A stretch of 64,000 bases of DNA from Oryza sativa Japonica Group (lineage: Eukaryota; Streptophyta; Magnoliopsida; Poales; Poaceae): contig NC_089042.1 of the NCBI RefSeq assembly GCF_034140825.1, positions 26,069,001-26,133,000 on the forward strand. Direction: 5' to 3'. A model generated the notes under the pieces. That model was not told where the DNA came from. It did no database searches and worked only from the letters and a program-made list of their open reading frames with translations. Position numbers and translations under genes: made by a program. Of the stretch, positions 11,348 through 24,000 are shown one piece after another; the first letter of the stretch is position 1; each line of letters opens with the position of its first letter.

Positions 11348-11575
11348 GGCGTCGAGCTAGCTGGCCGCATGGCCATGGCCATGGCTGTGGCCGTTGCTGT
11401 TGCTGCCTAACTATAGCAAATTCAACCATCTCTCTCTCTCAGCTACGACTAACCTGGACTTACTACCTCAATTAGCAAATTCAACCTGTCAATTTCAGAA
11501 TTGCCACATTACTAATCCAACCACATGATCTGAATCTTTTTTTTTACATTTATACACCAGAAGTTCAGAATGATA

Positions 11576-11821
11576 CTCCCTCCGTTTTAGATTATAAGTC
11601 GTTTTGACTTTGGTTAAAATCAAACTAATTTAAATTTATAGATAAATATATTAATATTTACAACACCAAATTAGATCAATTAAATGATAATGGAACATAT
11701 TTTCATAATATATTTATCTTGGATTAAAAATATTATTACTTTTTCTATACAAACTTGATCAAATTTGAAATAATTTGATTTTGACCGAAGTCAAACGACC
11801 TATAATATGAAACGGAGGGAG
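11576..11821. mobile_element. Stowaway MITE
   Basis: Starts CTCCCTCCGTTTTA and ends with the inverted match AACGGAGGGAG; TA lies directly on both sides (11574-11575 and 11822-11823), the Tc1/mariner-type target duplication. Inner parts also pair (AAGTCGTTTTGACTT with AAGTCAAACGACCT). It is 246 bp and carries no coding sequence. This is a standard non-autonomous Stowaway element of rice. Confidence 0.93.
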
Positions 11822-11952
11822 TAGACGATTATATGTACATCGTCCAATTGCTGAAACATACCACACTCATAAACATTTACTGACACATTGCATAATTGCG
11901 TTCTTGCAAACTGGTGAGGAAATTTTAACAATTAACACGAGCTAATAATTAA

Positions 11953-13446
11953 TTAAGAGAGGACTTTGCTTAGAATCCATAGCACGAGAGTCATCTCGAA
12001 GGCGAAGATGGTGTGGAGCAATCCCCTGTCCAGCGTGAACCCGAACAGTGTGATCCCGCCGCTGTTGTGGCACAGGTACGTCACTGCAACGACAAAAAAT
12101 GGCGCGAGCGAGTGAATTTAAATCTCAGAAAAAAAATGGCGCGAGTGGGGGTTCATCTGGTGTTACCGAGGGCGTGTCTGCTTCTGTAGGCGCACGCCGC
12201 CGTCGTCGTCGTCCCGAGCTCCGGTTGGTGCGGCGCGTCCACGTCGCTGGCCGACGAGCTGGGCGCCGCCGGCAATGGCGCCGACTTGGCGTGGTGCGCC
12301 ACGGCCTCCATGCTCATGTGCCACTGGCTCGCGATGGACACGATCCTTTGCGCTCTGTGCGTGATCCTCGCCGCGCCGAAGAGGCACATGAAGAAGCCGC
12401 TGAGCTGCACCGACGAGCCGACCTGCGAGACGGCGAGGGTATAAGCATCGTGTCGTGATTGCTACGCCTGCGGCGGCGGCGGAGTGGCTGTGTGGTGTTA
12501 CCAGGAGGTCGCCGGAGTTGGCGAAGCTCTTGCCGTCCTTGGAGGAGAGGGCGACGACGAGGGCGCCGAGCTGGCTGACGGTGATGGTGACGAGGCAGGA
12601 GAGGATGAATGCCCTGTAGCGGTGGCTGGTGGCGAGAAGCTGCGTGCGGATGCGGCGGTGCTCGGCGAAGATCTCGGCGGCGGCGGCGCGCGCCTCGACG
12701 TCGAACATGTGGTAGATCCCCTCGAAGCGGAGGATCTGGAGCTCGCACGTGAGGCGGAACAGCACGCACACCAGGAGGAACACGCCCGTGCGGTACACCC
12801 ACGACGCCACCGTGGCCACCAGCGCCACCGCGCGCCACGGCACGCCGACGCCGGGGAGGGGGAGCGGCGGCTCGACGCGTACGGTGGCGAAGAAGAATAC
12901 GGCCTTGTGCGCGGCCTCGACGCAGAGCGACGGGAGGAGCAGCGCGGCGAGGAGGCGGAACGCGCGGTCCAGCTCCCGCGCGTACCCGCGCCGCACGAAC
13001 GCGGTGTCGTCGCGGAGCCCGCCGTCGAGGAACAGCAGCTGCCGGAGCCCGCCGCCGCGGCGGAAGAAGGACGCGAGCGCGGCGAACGAGATCGCCGCCA
13101 GCCCCGTCGCCGGGGCCTGCGCGACGCGGTTGAACGTGATCGCCGACGCGGACACGGGGGACGCCCCGGCGTCGGCGCGCAGCGAGAGCGACACGGCGGC
13201 GGGGACGGCGAGCGCCAGCGCGAGGAACGCCGCGTACGACGCGGCCCGCGCGGCGCGGGAGGAGTGGTCCAGCGCGCACCACTGCAGGAACACCCGGAAG
13301 CTGCGCAGCTCGTCGTGGATCACCGACTTGCTCCGCGCGTACGCCGGGTTCAGCAGCAGCGGCTGCGACGACGCCGCCGCCGACAACAACGACGACGACC
13401 ACGGCGACATGGAAGACGTCTCCTCCTCCTCCGAATCCATTGCCAT
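11953..13446 (-). CDS. DUF3537 multi-pass membrane protein
   Basis: Three exons, 12502-13446, 12167-12422 and 11953-12083, with GT-AG borders and consistent phase; 443 aa. The family (DUF3537, PF12056 from memory) is plant-specific, of unknown function, and sometimes loosely labelled gustatory-receptor-like or ion-channel-like. Recognisable parts are HDELRSFRVFLQWCALDHSS near the N-terminus, FEGIYHMFDVE in the middle, and SGFFMCLFGAARITHRAQ near the C-terminus. Hydrophobic segments fit about six to seven membrane helices. A possible TATA box (CTATATAT on the minus strand, near 13487-13495) stands about 45 bases before the ATG. The first exon is very GC-rich, as is usual for grass genes. No biochemical role can be given. 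Confidence 0.88.
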
Positions 13447-14551
13447 TGGAACAGTTGGATAATTCGGTTTGATTCGTATGCATCGAAATATATAGTCGTC
13501 GTGATCGAGTGAGCAGTGTGGGGGGTGTGCAAGTGTTCGACATGAGGGGAAAGGAGAGGAGGGAGGAGGAGATCTCGTGATCGTTCACAAGGGCGGCGAC
13601 GACTGATGAATGCAGAAAAAGGCAAGGGGAAGAAGGCGACTAGCTACGCGTGCATATGCACGAACTGTTCGATGATCTTGATCGCCATGCATGCATTGTC
13701 CATGATGTTCTTCCTTTTCTTTTTCGTTGTCAAAGGTTGTCACCTGTTCAGCTCGATGCACACTCTTGGCTGAGCTATACTGAACTGAATAACTTGTTTT
13801 GTTTTTTCTTAAAAAAAAAGCTCGTTCCGGTCATAAATATTTAACTCCTGGAATGAGATTGTGATCAAAATTTCAAAATTCAGACCATCGAAATTTCTTT
13901 AAATGACTAATTTAAAAGCACAAAAAAGTGGCAACAATAGATTTACCTTGAAAAGTACTGTCATAATATCATAAACTTATACACATATACAGATTGGCAG
14001 AATTTTAAACGATTGATAAATCTTCTTCTAAGCTTCAAATATTTATAATCAGAGGGGGTAACTTTTCTTTTTTTGTGAGTAAAAAAATAAAATGAATAAG
14101 TATTATTAATGAACTTTGGAAATCCTAGATCAAATTCCAAAAGAATAAGTCCACTTCTGAGGGACTCAAAGTAGACTTATACGAATTCCAAACAGGCTTA
14201 GTAAGCCCATGGTGAGTTTACAGATGGGCCATAACCCGGAAGAGATTGCCAGCTCTGCTAGGTGAGGTGGAGGGCCCACCTAGTGGGCCCAATTGTTTTC
14301 GCGGGGGCATATACAGCGGAGGACGCGTCGTCGTGGAGAAGTGGAAATCAGTTTCCACTTTCTTCCAAAGCCGAAAAATCGAGAGAGAAAGAGCAAAACC
14401 CTAACCGCGGCGCTCCGCCCCCTTCCGCCGCCGGATTCCTCCTCCTCCTTCGTCCGCCTTCGCCGGCGCCGCCCTGCTCCGAAGGAGCCCAGGCCTTGTC
14501 GCCGCGTCGCTTGCCCCGCCGCCGGTTTCAGCAGCAGCCACCCCCACCACC
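13447..14551. other. Divergent intergenic region with a possible MITE
   Basis: Upstream regions of two divergent genes. About 13828-14062 may be a decayed MITE, since ATAAATATTTA near the left and AAATATTTATAATCAGAGG near the right are partly inverted copies. From about 14340 it becomes the 5' UTR of the zinc-finger gene. No other gene is seen. Confidence 0.4.
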
Positions 14552-17500
14552 ATGTCTTCTCAGGTACACGGGTCTCTTTCCTCGCCTTGCTCTATTTGTC
14601 GCCGCGGATTGGTCGGGGGGCTCCGATTGCTGCCGCGGGAATCCACCCCCGTCGCCGCGGGATGGTGCGTGCGGGAGTGGGTGGGCGTAGAATTAGGTTA
14701 GGTTGGATTTGGACCTGTTGCTTGTCGATCAGCCATGGGATCTCGCCGCAAAAGCTCACGCTTGCGGTGTTTGTTTGTTTACAGGTCGACAACCGTAGCC
14801 AATCTGCTGGAAAGCGTGCCCGCACCGACGGTAGGTCGCTTCGCCGCGGCGATTAACCTGCGGCTTTCCTTTACTGTTTAAGCTGCATCTGAGGGGAATT
14901 TCATTTTTGGTATGGATGACGACTCACAGGTGGGCGGCGTGAGGACGACTGGGTTTGCCCCAGCTGCCAGAACGTCAACTTCGCCTTCCGCACCACCTGC
15001 AACATGCGCAATTGCAACCAATCCAGGCCCACCGACTATACGGTACATGTGATTGCCACCGATGCGCGCTCATGTGGTTGATTAGTTCCGCTCATCGTGA
15101 TTTTTGCATTTACCTAGTCGTGCTGTTGCCTCCTCTCCAGAAGGATATGCAGAAACCTATGCAGACACCGCCGCCCCATTTCCCCATGTCAGGGGGATAC
15201 ATGAGCCCAGGGACGCCGCCATCCATGTACCTCGGGGGTGGTGCTCCCCCTTATGGCACCTCCCTCTATGGCGGACCTGCTTTACCACGTTATGGTATTG
15301 CTCAGTTCCCTGGGGGTTCTGGATATCCATATGGCTATGGTGGCCGCCTGCCAATGGGGAGCCCCTATGGGCCGCCGATGCATATGGCAGGGCCTCCATA
15401 TTCTGCTGGATCCATGATGGGACCAGGTAGGGGTGCTACAACAATATAGACTCTACTAACTGCTGAGTACTTGATTTACTAGATACAATGGGCAAAATTT
15501 TTGAGACCATTTATGTCCTTTTATGCAAACCTTAGTGTGGCCAGAATGAGATTTTACAGGAAATATCCTTTTGCCTGACATTTATTTTCTATAGCTACAG
15601 GATAGAAATGCTAGTATGCGAAGTATGTTTCTTTGGGAACTAATTTACTCTTCTACGCTCTAGCATGTAAACTTTTATAGGCAAATTAGTTATTACCATA
15701 TATTTTTTTTGGGTGGTTGTTGCAGTTTATGAATTAAATGCATACGAGATAAAAATTAAAAAGTTACCAACTCTTTGTGAATATGTGTCCTGACTCGTGT
15801 GAGACTATTCCTCACATTTTTTCTCTTATCCATTTTCCTGTCCTCAAAATAGGTGGAATGTATGGGATGCCCATGGACAGATATAGCTTGGGCTTACCTG
15901 CTGGTCCTGGTCCAATGGTAAACTTTTCTGGATTATTAGTATTTGCTCATGCATATTAGCATGATTCAATTGTTTTTCCCTTGCATAACAAACTATTGTG
16001 GGATGTTGTCAGTGGTCACTCTGTGCTCTGTGGGTCTAACTGTCGAAGGGCTTCCTTTAAGTGTCCTTTGATATTATAGTGTGATAAATCACGATAGGAA
16101 ATGTTTCAACTCTCATTTATACAATTCTTTGATGAAGGGCGCGAGGGCTGGTTCATATTCCGAGGAAGGATCCCAGAAGAAGCCTGCAGGTATATATTTT
16201 CAAATGAATTTTGACTGTTCATTGATTTTGTTGTCCATTGGTTTATTTTTCTTATGAACTTTATTTTAGGAGCTGGGCGTGATAATGATTGGAAATGCCC
16301 TAATTGCAACAACATTAACTTTGCATTCCGGACAGTCTGTAACATGAGAAAGTGCAATACACCAAGACCTGAAAACCAGGTACAATTCTCCACTTCTTGT
16401 ACTTGTGCAAGTTCCCACCTATTGTATTACTACTACTAAATTATGAAATATCTTTCTTTCTATAAATCTAAAATTGGTCAAAGTTTATGTGCAAATTCTG
16501 ATAATGAATAAATATTTTTGATTTGCTTACTAAAAGGTGTACTGCAATATACTAACATCGTAATCATGCTTAAAGTTGACCTTGTTGCCACAAGATTAGC
16601 AATGTGACAGCCGTTTATATTCGATGCTATAGTAACTGGTCTGAACTGTTCATTAAAACCTCATGCCATGCAATTCAACACAATTTGCTTGTGCCATGTA
16701 TTAAGTTGCCCATTGTTTGGGCACCAGGACCTAAGGTATTAAGTTGCCCATTTCGTGTGAACTGTCATTGTTTTCTCCTCAAAACAAGATGTACTAAATT
16801 TCTCTCCATTTGGCAAATCTGGAACCTATACTTAGCAATACATCGTCCACTCAGCCTTAGCCATTAATCAAGTCACAGCTGACATGCAGTAACAAACCGG
16901 CGATTTTCAGTACTGCTATATTAACTGTGTTCTGGGAAGTCTGTAGCGTGTCAAAGTATTCTAAAATAGTTTGAGCTGTTCTCTTCGTAATTTCACTTTC
17001 ATCTATCTTCTGAAATTGTTCCTCATGCTTTGACTTCTCTTGTTTTTCCTAGAGTTAAACCATCATGCTTACTTTGCTGATAGCTTGTGTGTCAACTCTT
17101 ATGCAGGGGTCCAAACCTGATGGTGCAAGAGGTCCAAGTAAGTTTAACACTAACTATGCATACATGCGGTGCCTTGTTTGTAAAATTTTTTAGTGTACCT
17201 TTAGTACCTCGAAACCAGTAAAATTCTGAGATCAATGCCATCTTATTTCCACATTGCATAAGTTATGCGTGTCACTTAGCACTAGTTCTTGTAATGGCTT
17301 TGTCCTTTTTAATTCTATATAATCTTTACATCTAATATTTCATGGCAGAACCAAAGATGCCAGAAGGTAGTTGGAAGTGCGAGAAGTGCAATAACATAAA
17401 CTATCCATTCCGCACAAAATGTAACCGTCCAAGTTGCGAGGCTGAAAAGCCATTTCAGACAAACAATGCTAATGAGTCATCTGCTGATCAGGACAATCAG

Positions 17501-17671
17501 GTGCATAATTAGAACCTCCAGTATGATCATCATTATATGCCATGCCTTTCTTTAGAACAATTCAATATAAATTGCATATCTTATGTTTTCTATCAACAGT
17601 TTCGTTTATTTGCTTGTCTTCATCATCTCTTGTGCATGGCTTGATATATCATGTCCTTACTGTTACAGTGA
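14552..17671 (+). CDS. Protein with three RanBP2-type zinc fingers
   Basis: Coding exons: 14552-14563, 14785-14830, 14930-15042, 15141-15426, 15853-15917, 16138-16189, 16270-16379, 17107-17137, 17349-17500, with the stop TGA at the start of the last exon (17669-17671); 289 aa. Three fingers of the W-x-C-x2-C...N...C-x2-C type: DDWVCPSC (exon 3), NDWKCPNC (exon 7) and GSWKCEKC (exon 9). Between fingers 1 and 2 is a Gly/Pro/Tyr/Met-rich low-complexity stretch (exon 4). RanBP2-type fingers of this NF-motif sort bind single-stranded RNA in ZRANB2-like proteins, so an RNA-binding role is likely. If the last intron is kept, an in-frame TAG at 17510 adds only three residues. All exon phases agree. 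Confidence 0.9.
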
Positions 17672-18969
17672 GTCCTAGAACAGTTATGAGGGTCAAGAAG
17701 GTCCAGCGTCGTCGTCAAGGTTCAGTCTGAATGTCTGGGGTCTATCTGTGTCAGTAGTCGCTGCTGTATCCCCTTGAGACCTTAGTTGAGTCGTCGTCCT
17801 AATGGTAAACGTTTTGGAGTGGCAACTGGAGTCATGGATTTCTTTATTGCTACAGATTTTGGTTAAGAACATCCCTTGTGAATTTGTCATATACTTCTGA
17901 AGCTTGGTTGCTTTGTCTTGGTTACTGGTACTCTGGGAAAATGGCAATTTATGATATAAATTTCAATTAGCTATCTGTGTCTTAGATTGCTACCTGTGTG
18001 CTATGAAGTACTATTAGACTGTTCATTGCGGTCTCAGTTTTGTCAATTGTGTTTGTGGTCTTTGTTTCAACGTAAGGGTTTGGTATCTCAGATAAGTTGG
18101 TTCTTGCTGATGCCTATATCTTTTTTACCCGTTTTAAAAATTTTCGAGAGGATCTTGGAAGGTAGATTCTCAGTTTCTCACTATATGTTTGCGTGGCATC
18201 CTCTTCACAAGTTTCTCTCCACATTTTCTTTTTGTACTGAAAATTGATTTGGAGAGCCTCTCTGGTGCTATTGTTTGAAGTAGCAATTGGGTCTAAGAAA
18301 CAAGTTAGCTCGGTACCATGGAATTGATACCTCTGTGTCAGTATATCACTATTTCATCAACGGTATCAGCCTTTGGAATAAATAAAAAATGAACTTGATC
18401 TAGGTTTCTGCCACAAAATTTTTATATGTTTGTAAAAAGAGGATAACACCCTTCTGTCCTCCCACAATGTTGGTATATTGGTTAGGAGACCTATAAAACC
18501 ATTGTCTGAGGTTAATCAGGTTCATTTGAACCATGGACCTTAGCTTAGTTTCCATCGTTGTCAATGGATTGACTCCTACAGCCAATGTAGAAATTAATTG
18601 AAAAACTATGATTATCCCAGTGCTCAGAAGTTCTATAAGTCCCTATTGTTTGCTTTTACATGTGTACGGCAAATAGGCATGCATGTTACTTTCTGCCAGA
18701 CTCGTAGAGCTCATGGAATCCTGTTATATGTTATCATGTTATCTGTAGCTTAGCATTTTCAAGTTACCCCATTCTGATGTGCTTGATTCAAAGAGAGGGC
18801 CCTTGATGAAACAATGAATCCATGTGCATCATCACATTGTGGAGTGGTAGACTGGGTACCATTGCATGCTTGGTTCGACTCTGACTACTCGACTGACTGG
18901 ATGTCATTAAAATTAGTTGTTGTCATGTAATATTGTGAAGCTTTTATCAAAGCTGCAACTTTCACATGA

Positions 18970-19094
18970 CTTTCAAGACAATAATGAGCAAACAAAGGTG
19001 GATCCTCCCGGTGGCCCTGCTGGAGTACCGACAAGTTCGCACGCCCTGCGAATGGCAGCTCTCAGTGAGTTGCAGAACAGTGTTAAGAGCTGAT
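18970..19094 (+). pseudogene. Orphan exon-like stretch, unknown
   Basis: One frame reads NNEQTKVDPPGGPAGVPTS and continues to ALRMAALSELQNSVKS and a TGA at 19092-19094. Composition and GC content resemble the last exon of a gene rather than the AT-rich surroundings. A pyrimidine-bearing AG (TTTCAAG) precedes it. I cannot name the family or find the rest of the gene. It could be an alternative last exon of the zinc-finger gene, though the phase after exon 9 fits only if a weak acceptor further in is used, or a remnant of a lost gene. Confidence 0.3.
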
Positions 19095-19117
19095 ACCCTT
19101 TTCATTTTCCAAACAAG

Positions 19118-19336
19118 GTGAGAACTTTGATCCATGTGGATGTGCTTCTATCAGGAGCAGCTGACAGTATTGCATGCAGTGATCTTGCTAAGGAAGTTGG
19201 AGATGGGAAACATCGTGTGATGGCCAGCCTTGATGTAAGAATGCAAATCAGTCTTACTCCGTACCATATCTGTGTGGAGTGTGCACACCGGAAGCATAGT
19301 CATTTTTTGAATGGTCGATTGCTTCTTCCACAGTAA
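19118..19336 (+). other. Short coding-like open stretch, unknown
   Basis: The first 100 bases read HVDVLLSGAADSIACSDLAK and on, which looks more protein-like than its surroundings and follows the orphan exon by a few dozen bases. The later part looks like intron or UTR. No family recognised; it may belong with the orphan exon. Confidence 0.2.
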
Positions 19337-20871
19337 AGTCTATAATACCAGTGTGCAGGTGTTTTTTTCCCTTTCTTTCAGTGTGAAGGTGTTTTTTTAC
19401 CCCTTTCTTTCGTTCATTCATTCTTTTTCTTTTTCCTTGTTGAGACGGTATCCTGGAGCACTTTGTAATACTCTAATGTGCTTCGGAAAGTAGAATATAA
19501 GTTGTGCTTATGGGCGGGCCAAAATGCTTTGGCCGTTAGTTGCATGACAGCCTTTCCAACATGCTGCTGCCTAGCCGTAGTTCTCCCAAAAATGAAACCA
19601 TCTTGAGATCCGTTTGCGGTTGAACTGAAATTAGACGGTATCTCTGGTTTCAACATCATCCTTTAAACCCTGGATGAAAGATTTGCAATATTCCTGCGGA
19701 AATCTCAACGTTCTTGCCTATTTGTTTGCGGTTTCGAGTTTCGAGTATACGTAGAAACGGAAGCCGGAACATGCACCACGCTACTCTTCAACTCTATCAA
19801 GTTCATCTGAAAGTTTACGCGGCATGCCGCCATGTTCTTCGTGACGAGGACTCAGCGGCCAACGCAAATCAGTATTCAGGTGCTTAGGTAAAGCTTTTTT
19901 ATCTTTGGGTGCTTCTTGCACCGATCGATGAGATGTGCTAAGAACCACATATATTTGATGGCATTTTGCGGTACTATGTTTAGTATGAACATCCATCTTT
20001 CACCAACCGATTGATTTATAAGGAGTAATAGTTTGCAACCAACAACATCAGTAGTAGGGAGGCCAAAGGTGTTGTCATGCAGGAAAGGGAGGCGGTGGAG
20101 CGGCGCTCAACAATACACATGGTGCAGCAATGCGTCATGTTGCACTCGTGCAATGGACACGCACTAAAAATGTTTCTTATGGCTAGTCAAAATTCTCCAG
20201 GAAAATACATTTCAACCATAATAGAAAGGTCCTAAATGCCACAACCAAAACAAGGAGTCAATGCATGTAGATTCAAAAGAAAAGGACGATAAATTTCATG
20301 GCCAAAGTAGGAATACTTGTTATAACATTAACAATATATTTCAATTAGCTACGATGACAGTGGATTAAATTATAAAAAATAAATCTACAATTTCGTTAGA
20401 ACCCTCTTATTACTGACACACGAGGCCCACGAGTCATACATAACCTACTTGCAATGTGACACTTCTCATCATTTCGCTTCCATCTAGTAGAGTTTGTATG
20501 GCATATAAGCCAGGTGTTTAAGTGACAAGAGGGTCTGGAGAGTTACAGTTTTATGATAATTTTATTTTGTATTATCGTAGCTATCTAAAATATGTCATTT
20601 ATATTGCAGCAAGTTGATAGTTTAATCATTAAATATGTAGTAATCTGAAATTTTCCCAATAAATAAATAAATAAAGGGGCCCTGTACCTAACATTGCACA
20701 TGTGGAGATATAACATAGGCAAACCCATAAAATTGCATAATAGATGGATGCTCATTAAATACCCTAAGAAAAAAGAATAGGTAATAACTAATAATATCCT
20801 CAAGATGATATACATGTCCAGAAGATACATTGATAGAGTATGAAGTAACCAATCTTCAAGATATTTAGTAT

Positions 20872-21044
20872 TGTGATGGAAGCGATACCCTTCCTCCAGG
20901 TACGCCTGCATGTTATATAGGCTAGGAATAACCCCTAGCGTGGTACATACAAAGGATGAGAGATCTTATCCTATCTCTCTGTTAGTTACAACAAACTGAA
21001 GATAAGAACCAATCTATCTAGCTAACTATTCTTATCATCTAACA
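20872..21044 (-). repeat. 3' LTR of the Copia element
   Basis: 173-bp direct repeat; on the element strand it begins TGTTAGATGATAAG and ends CTTCCATCACA. It matches the copy at 25491-25663 at every base I compared. Confidence 0.95.
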
Positions 21045-24000
21045 CTCCCCCTCAATCTCAACTCTCCAAGATTGAGATTGTTACAGAACAATTGTAATTG
21101 TCTCACAGGAAGAGGCTTTGTAAATCCATCAGCAATTTGATCTTGTGACGGAACAAACCGAATTTCCAACATTTTCTGCGCCACCTGTTCTCTGACAAAA
21201 TGGTAATCCACTTCTATGTGTTTTGTTCTAGCATGAAACACAGGATTTGCTGACAAATAGGTAGCTCCAATATTATCACACCATAATTGAGAAGGTCCTG
21301 GATGCAACAAACCAATCTCTTCTAGCAATTTACGAACCCACATTACCTCAGCAGTTGCATTAGCCAAGGCTTTATATTCGGCTTCAGTACTAGAGCGTGA
21401 TACAGAAGCTTGCTTCCTGGCACTCCAGGATATCAAATTTGATCCCAGAAATACTGCAAAACCTCCAGTAGATCTCCTGTCATCTAGACATCCTGCCCAG
21501 TCTGCATCAGAGAAAGCACTAACAATATAAGAAAAGGATTTGTCAATCTTTAATCCTAGACCAAGAGTACCTTGCAGATATCTAAGTATTCTCTTTACTG
21601 CTGCCCAATGTACAATAGTAGGATTCTGTAAGAACTGACACACTTTATTAACTGAGAAAGATATGTCTGGTCTTGTAAGAGTTAAGTACTGTAGAGCCCC
21701 AACGATACTCCTGTACTGACTGGCATCATTTGCACCCAAAAATTCACCATCATTTAACCACAGTTTTTCAGACACACAGAGAGGAGTACTCACAGGCTTA
21801 CAATTACTCATTCCAGTTCTCTTAATAATATCACCTGCATACCTTTCCTGTGTCAACAGCAGACCTTTCTCAGTTTTCTTTACTTCAATTCCCAGAAAGT
21901 AGTGCAGATCCCCAAGATCTTTCAGAGCAAAATCTTTCTCAAGTTCCTTGAGTAAAACTGTAACTGCTTGACCAGAAGAGCTAGCAACTATAATATCATC
22001 AACATATACAAGCAGAAACATAACAAGTCCCTTCTTATTATAGAAGAACAAAGATGTATCAGCCTTAGATGAAACAAAACCAAGTTCTTGTAGCCTTTTA
22101 CTCAACCTGGAGTACCAAGCTCTAGGTGCCTGTTTTAAGCCATACAGAGCCTTATCCAACTTACAGAGATAGTGTGGCATCTTTTTCTCCTCGTATCTTG
22201 GTGGCTGCCTCATGTACACATCTTCTTCAAGATAGCCATGCAAGAAGGCATTCTGTACATCAAGCTGTCGAAGACTCCATCCCTGTGACACAGCCAGTGA
22301 CAGAACAAGTCTAATAGTAGCAGCCTTAACTACAGGACTGAAGGTATCCTCATAAGCAATACCATAACGTTGTTTAAAACCCTTTGCTACTAACCTAGCT
22401 TTATATCTATCTATAGTTCCATCTGCCTTTCTTTTAATCTTATAGACCCACTTACAATCTATTACATTCACCCCCTGCTTTGGTGGAACTAGGTGCCAGG
22501 TTTTATTTCTCACTAAAGCAGCAAACTCGCTATCCATAGCTGACTTCCAATTAGTATTACTTAAAGCCTCTTGGAGATTACCTGGTTCTCCTGTATGTGT
22601 GAGTCCTGCATACCTTACTGTGCCATCTGTGTACTTCTTTGGTTTGTGGATACCACGCTGTGCTCTGGTCACTGGTCGAGTCGGCTGAGCGGCAAACTGA
22701 GCACTATCATCATCATGCGATGTGGAAGAAGCAGGAGCTGATGCAGACGTGTCTTGATCCTCCTGCGACGTGTCTTGATCCTCCTGCGATGGCCCACGTG
22801 AACCCGGTCCCACAATGTCTCCCGACAGAGACGAGGCTGCCGCGTGTGACGACGCGATTGGCGCGGTTGCCGCGTGTGGCGCGGCCGAGGGACTCGCTGC
22901 GTGTCGCGGCGTGACCGGTTCTGCAGATCGAGATGACGCCGAGTTCTCCTGGTCCGCCTGGTTCTCCGTGCCATGCATGGTACTGTGCGTCAGAGAGTCA
23001 TGATGGCCGCCGGTAGGTTGCCCGCCGGAACTCTGCATGAAATCATGCCCGTGCTGCGCCCCTGATTTTGCTCCATTGCCTGCACTGCTGCCTGCACTAT
23101 TCTCAATAATTGGATTAGCAGGATTAGAATCATCAATCAGCGGTTGATCATGCATCTGTACACCCCCGTGATCAAGCAGCGGAAGAAGATGCGCCGGGAG
23201 GAGATTGATCTCAGCCCGGAGGCGAGCACCGGCGTTGGGATGAAGTTTTTCAAAGGGATAGATTTGCTCGTCAAAGACAACATCACGGGAAATATACACA
23301 CGCCCTGTAGAGATGTCTAGGCACTTAAAACCTTTGTGAAGCGTGCTATAACCCAGAAAAGCACACTGTTTAGAACGGAAAGCTAATTTGCGGGCGTTGT
23401 AGGGACGCAGATTCGGCCAGCAGGCACAGCCGAAGGTGCGAAGCAGAGAATAATCTGGGGGCAGGTTAAACAGACGTTGTAGAGGGGTCTCAAAGTTTAT
23501 CACTTTGGTTGGGGTCCTGTTTATGAGGTAAGCAGCGGTGGTGAAGGCCTCATCCCAGAATTTGAGAGGCATGGAGGCATGAGCTAACAACGAGAGCCCG
23601 ACCTCAACGATGTGACGGTGTTTGCGCTCGGCAGAACCGTTCTGCTGATGCGCATAGGGACAGGCAACGTAGTGTTCAATCCCAATGCGCTGAAAGAAGG
23701 AATTAAGACGTTGGTATTCCCCGCCCCAATCCGTCTGCACAGCTTTGATTTTTCTATTCGTCAAGCGTTCAACAAGGTTTTGAAAATCCTGAAACTTGGC
23801 AAAAACCTCAGATTTGTGTTTAAGGAGATAGATCCAAGTGAATTTGCTAAAGTCATCGATGAAACTAACATAATAAACTTTATTGCCAACAGAGTTTATA
23901 GCAGGACCCCATACATCGGAAAACACAAGTTGCAAAGGTTCAATAGAAACACTACTGGACTTAGGGTAGGGTAGCTGATGGCTCTTGCCTTTCTGGCAAG

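Larger units (their letters stand above)
11125..11952. other. Intergenic between kinase and DUF3537 genes
   Basis: Holds the kinase 5' region with the GA/CT tract, a Stowaway MITE (11576-11821), and short AT-rich sequence that should be the 3' UTR of the DUF3537 gene. No further gene is seen. Confidence 0.6.
17750..20871. other. Gene-poor stretch after the zinc-finger gene
   Basis: The first 200 bases are the likely 3' UTR of the zinc-finger gene. The rest has no recognised gene. A coding-looking tail at about 18970-19094 and another short open stretch (about 19118-19220) are listed separately. 20040-20870 is AT-rich with nothing recognised. Confidence 0.4.

Noticed and set aside
12484-13588. 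Long frames overlapping the DUF3537 gene
   Set aside because: Shadows; His/Arg/Pro-rich without membrane helices or family motifs.
22639-23003. Plus-strand frames inside the Copia element
   Set aside because: Lie opposite the low-complexity linker between integrase and reverse transcriptase.
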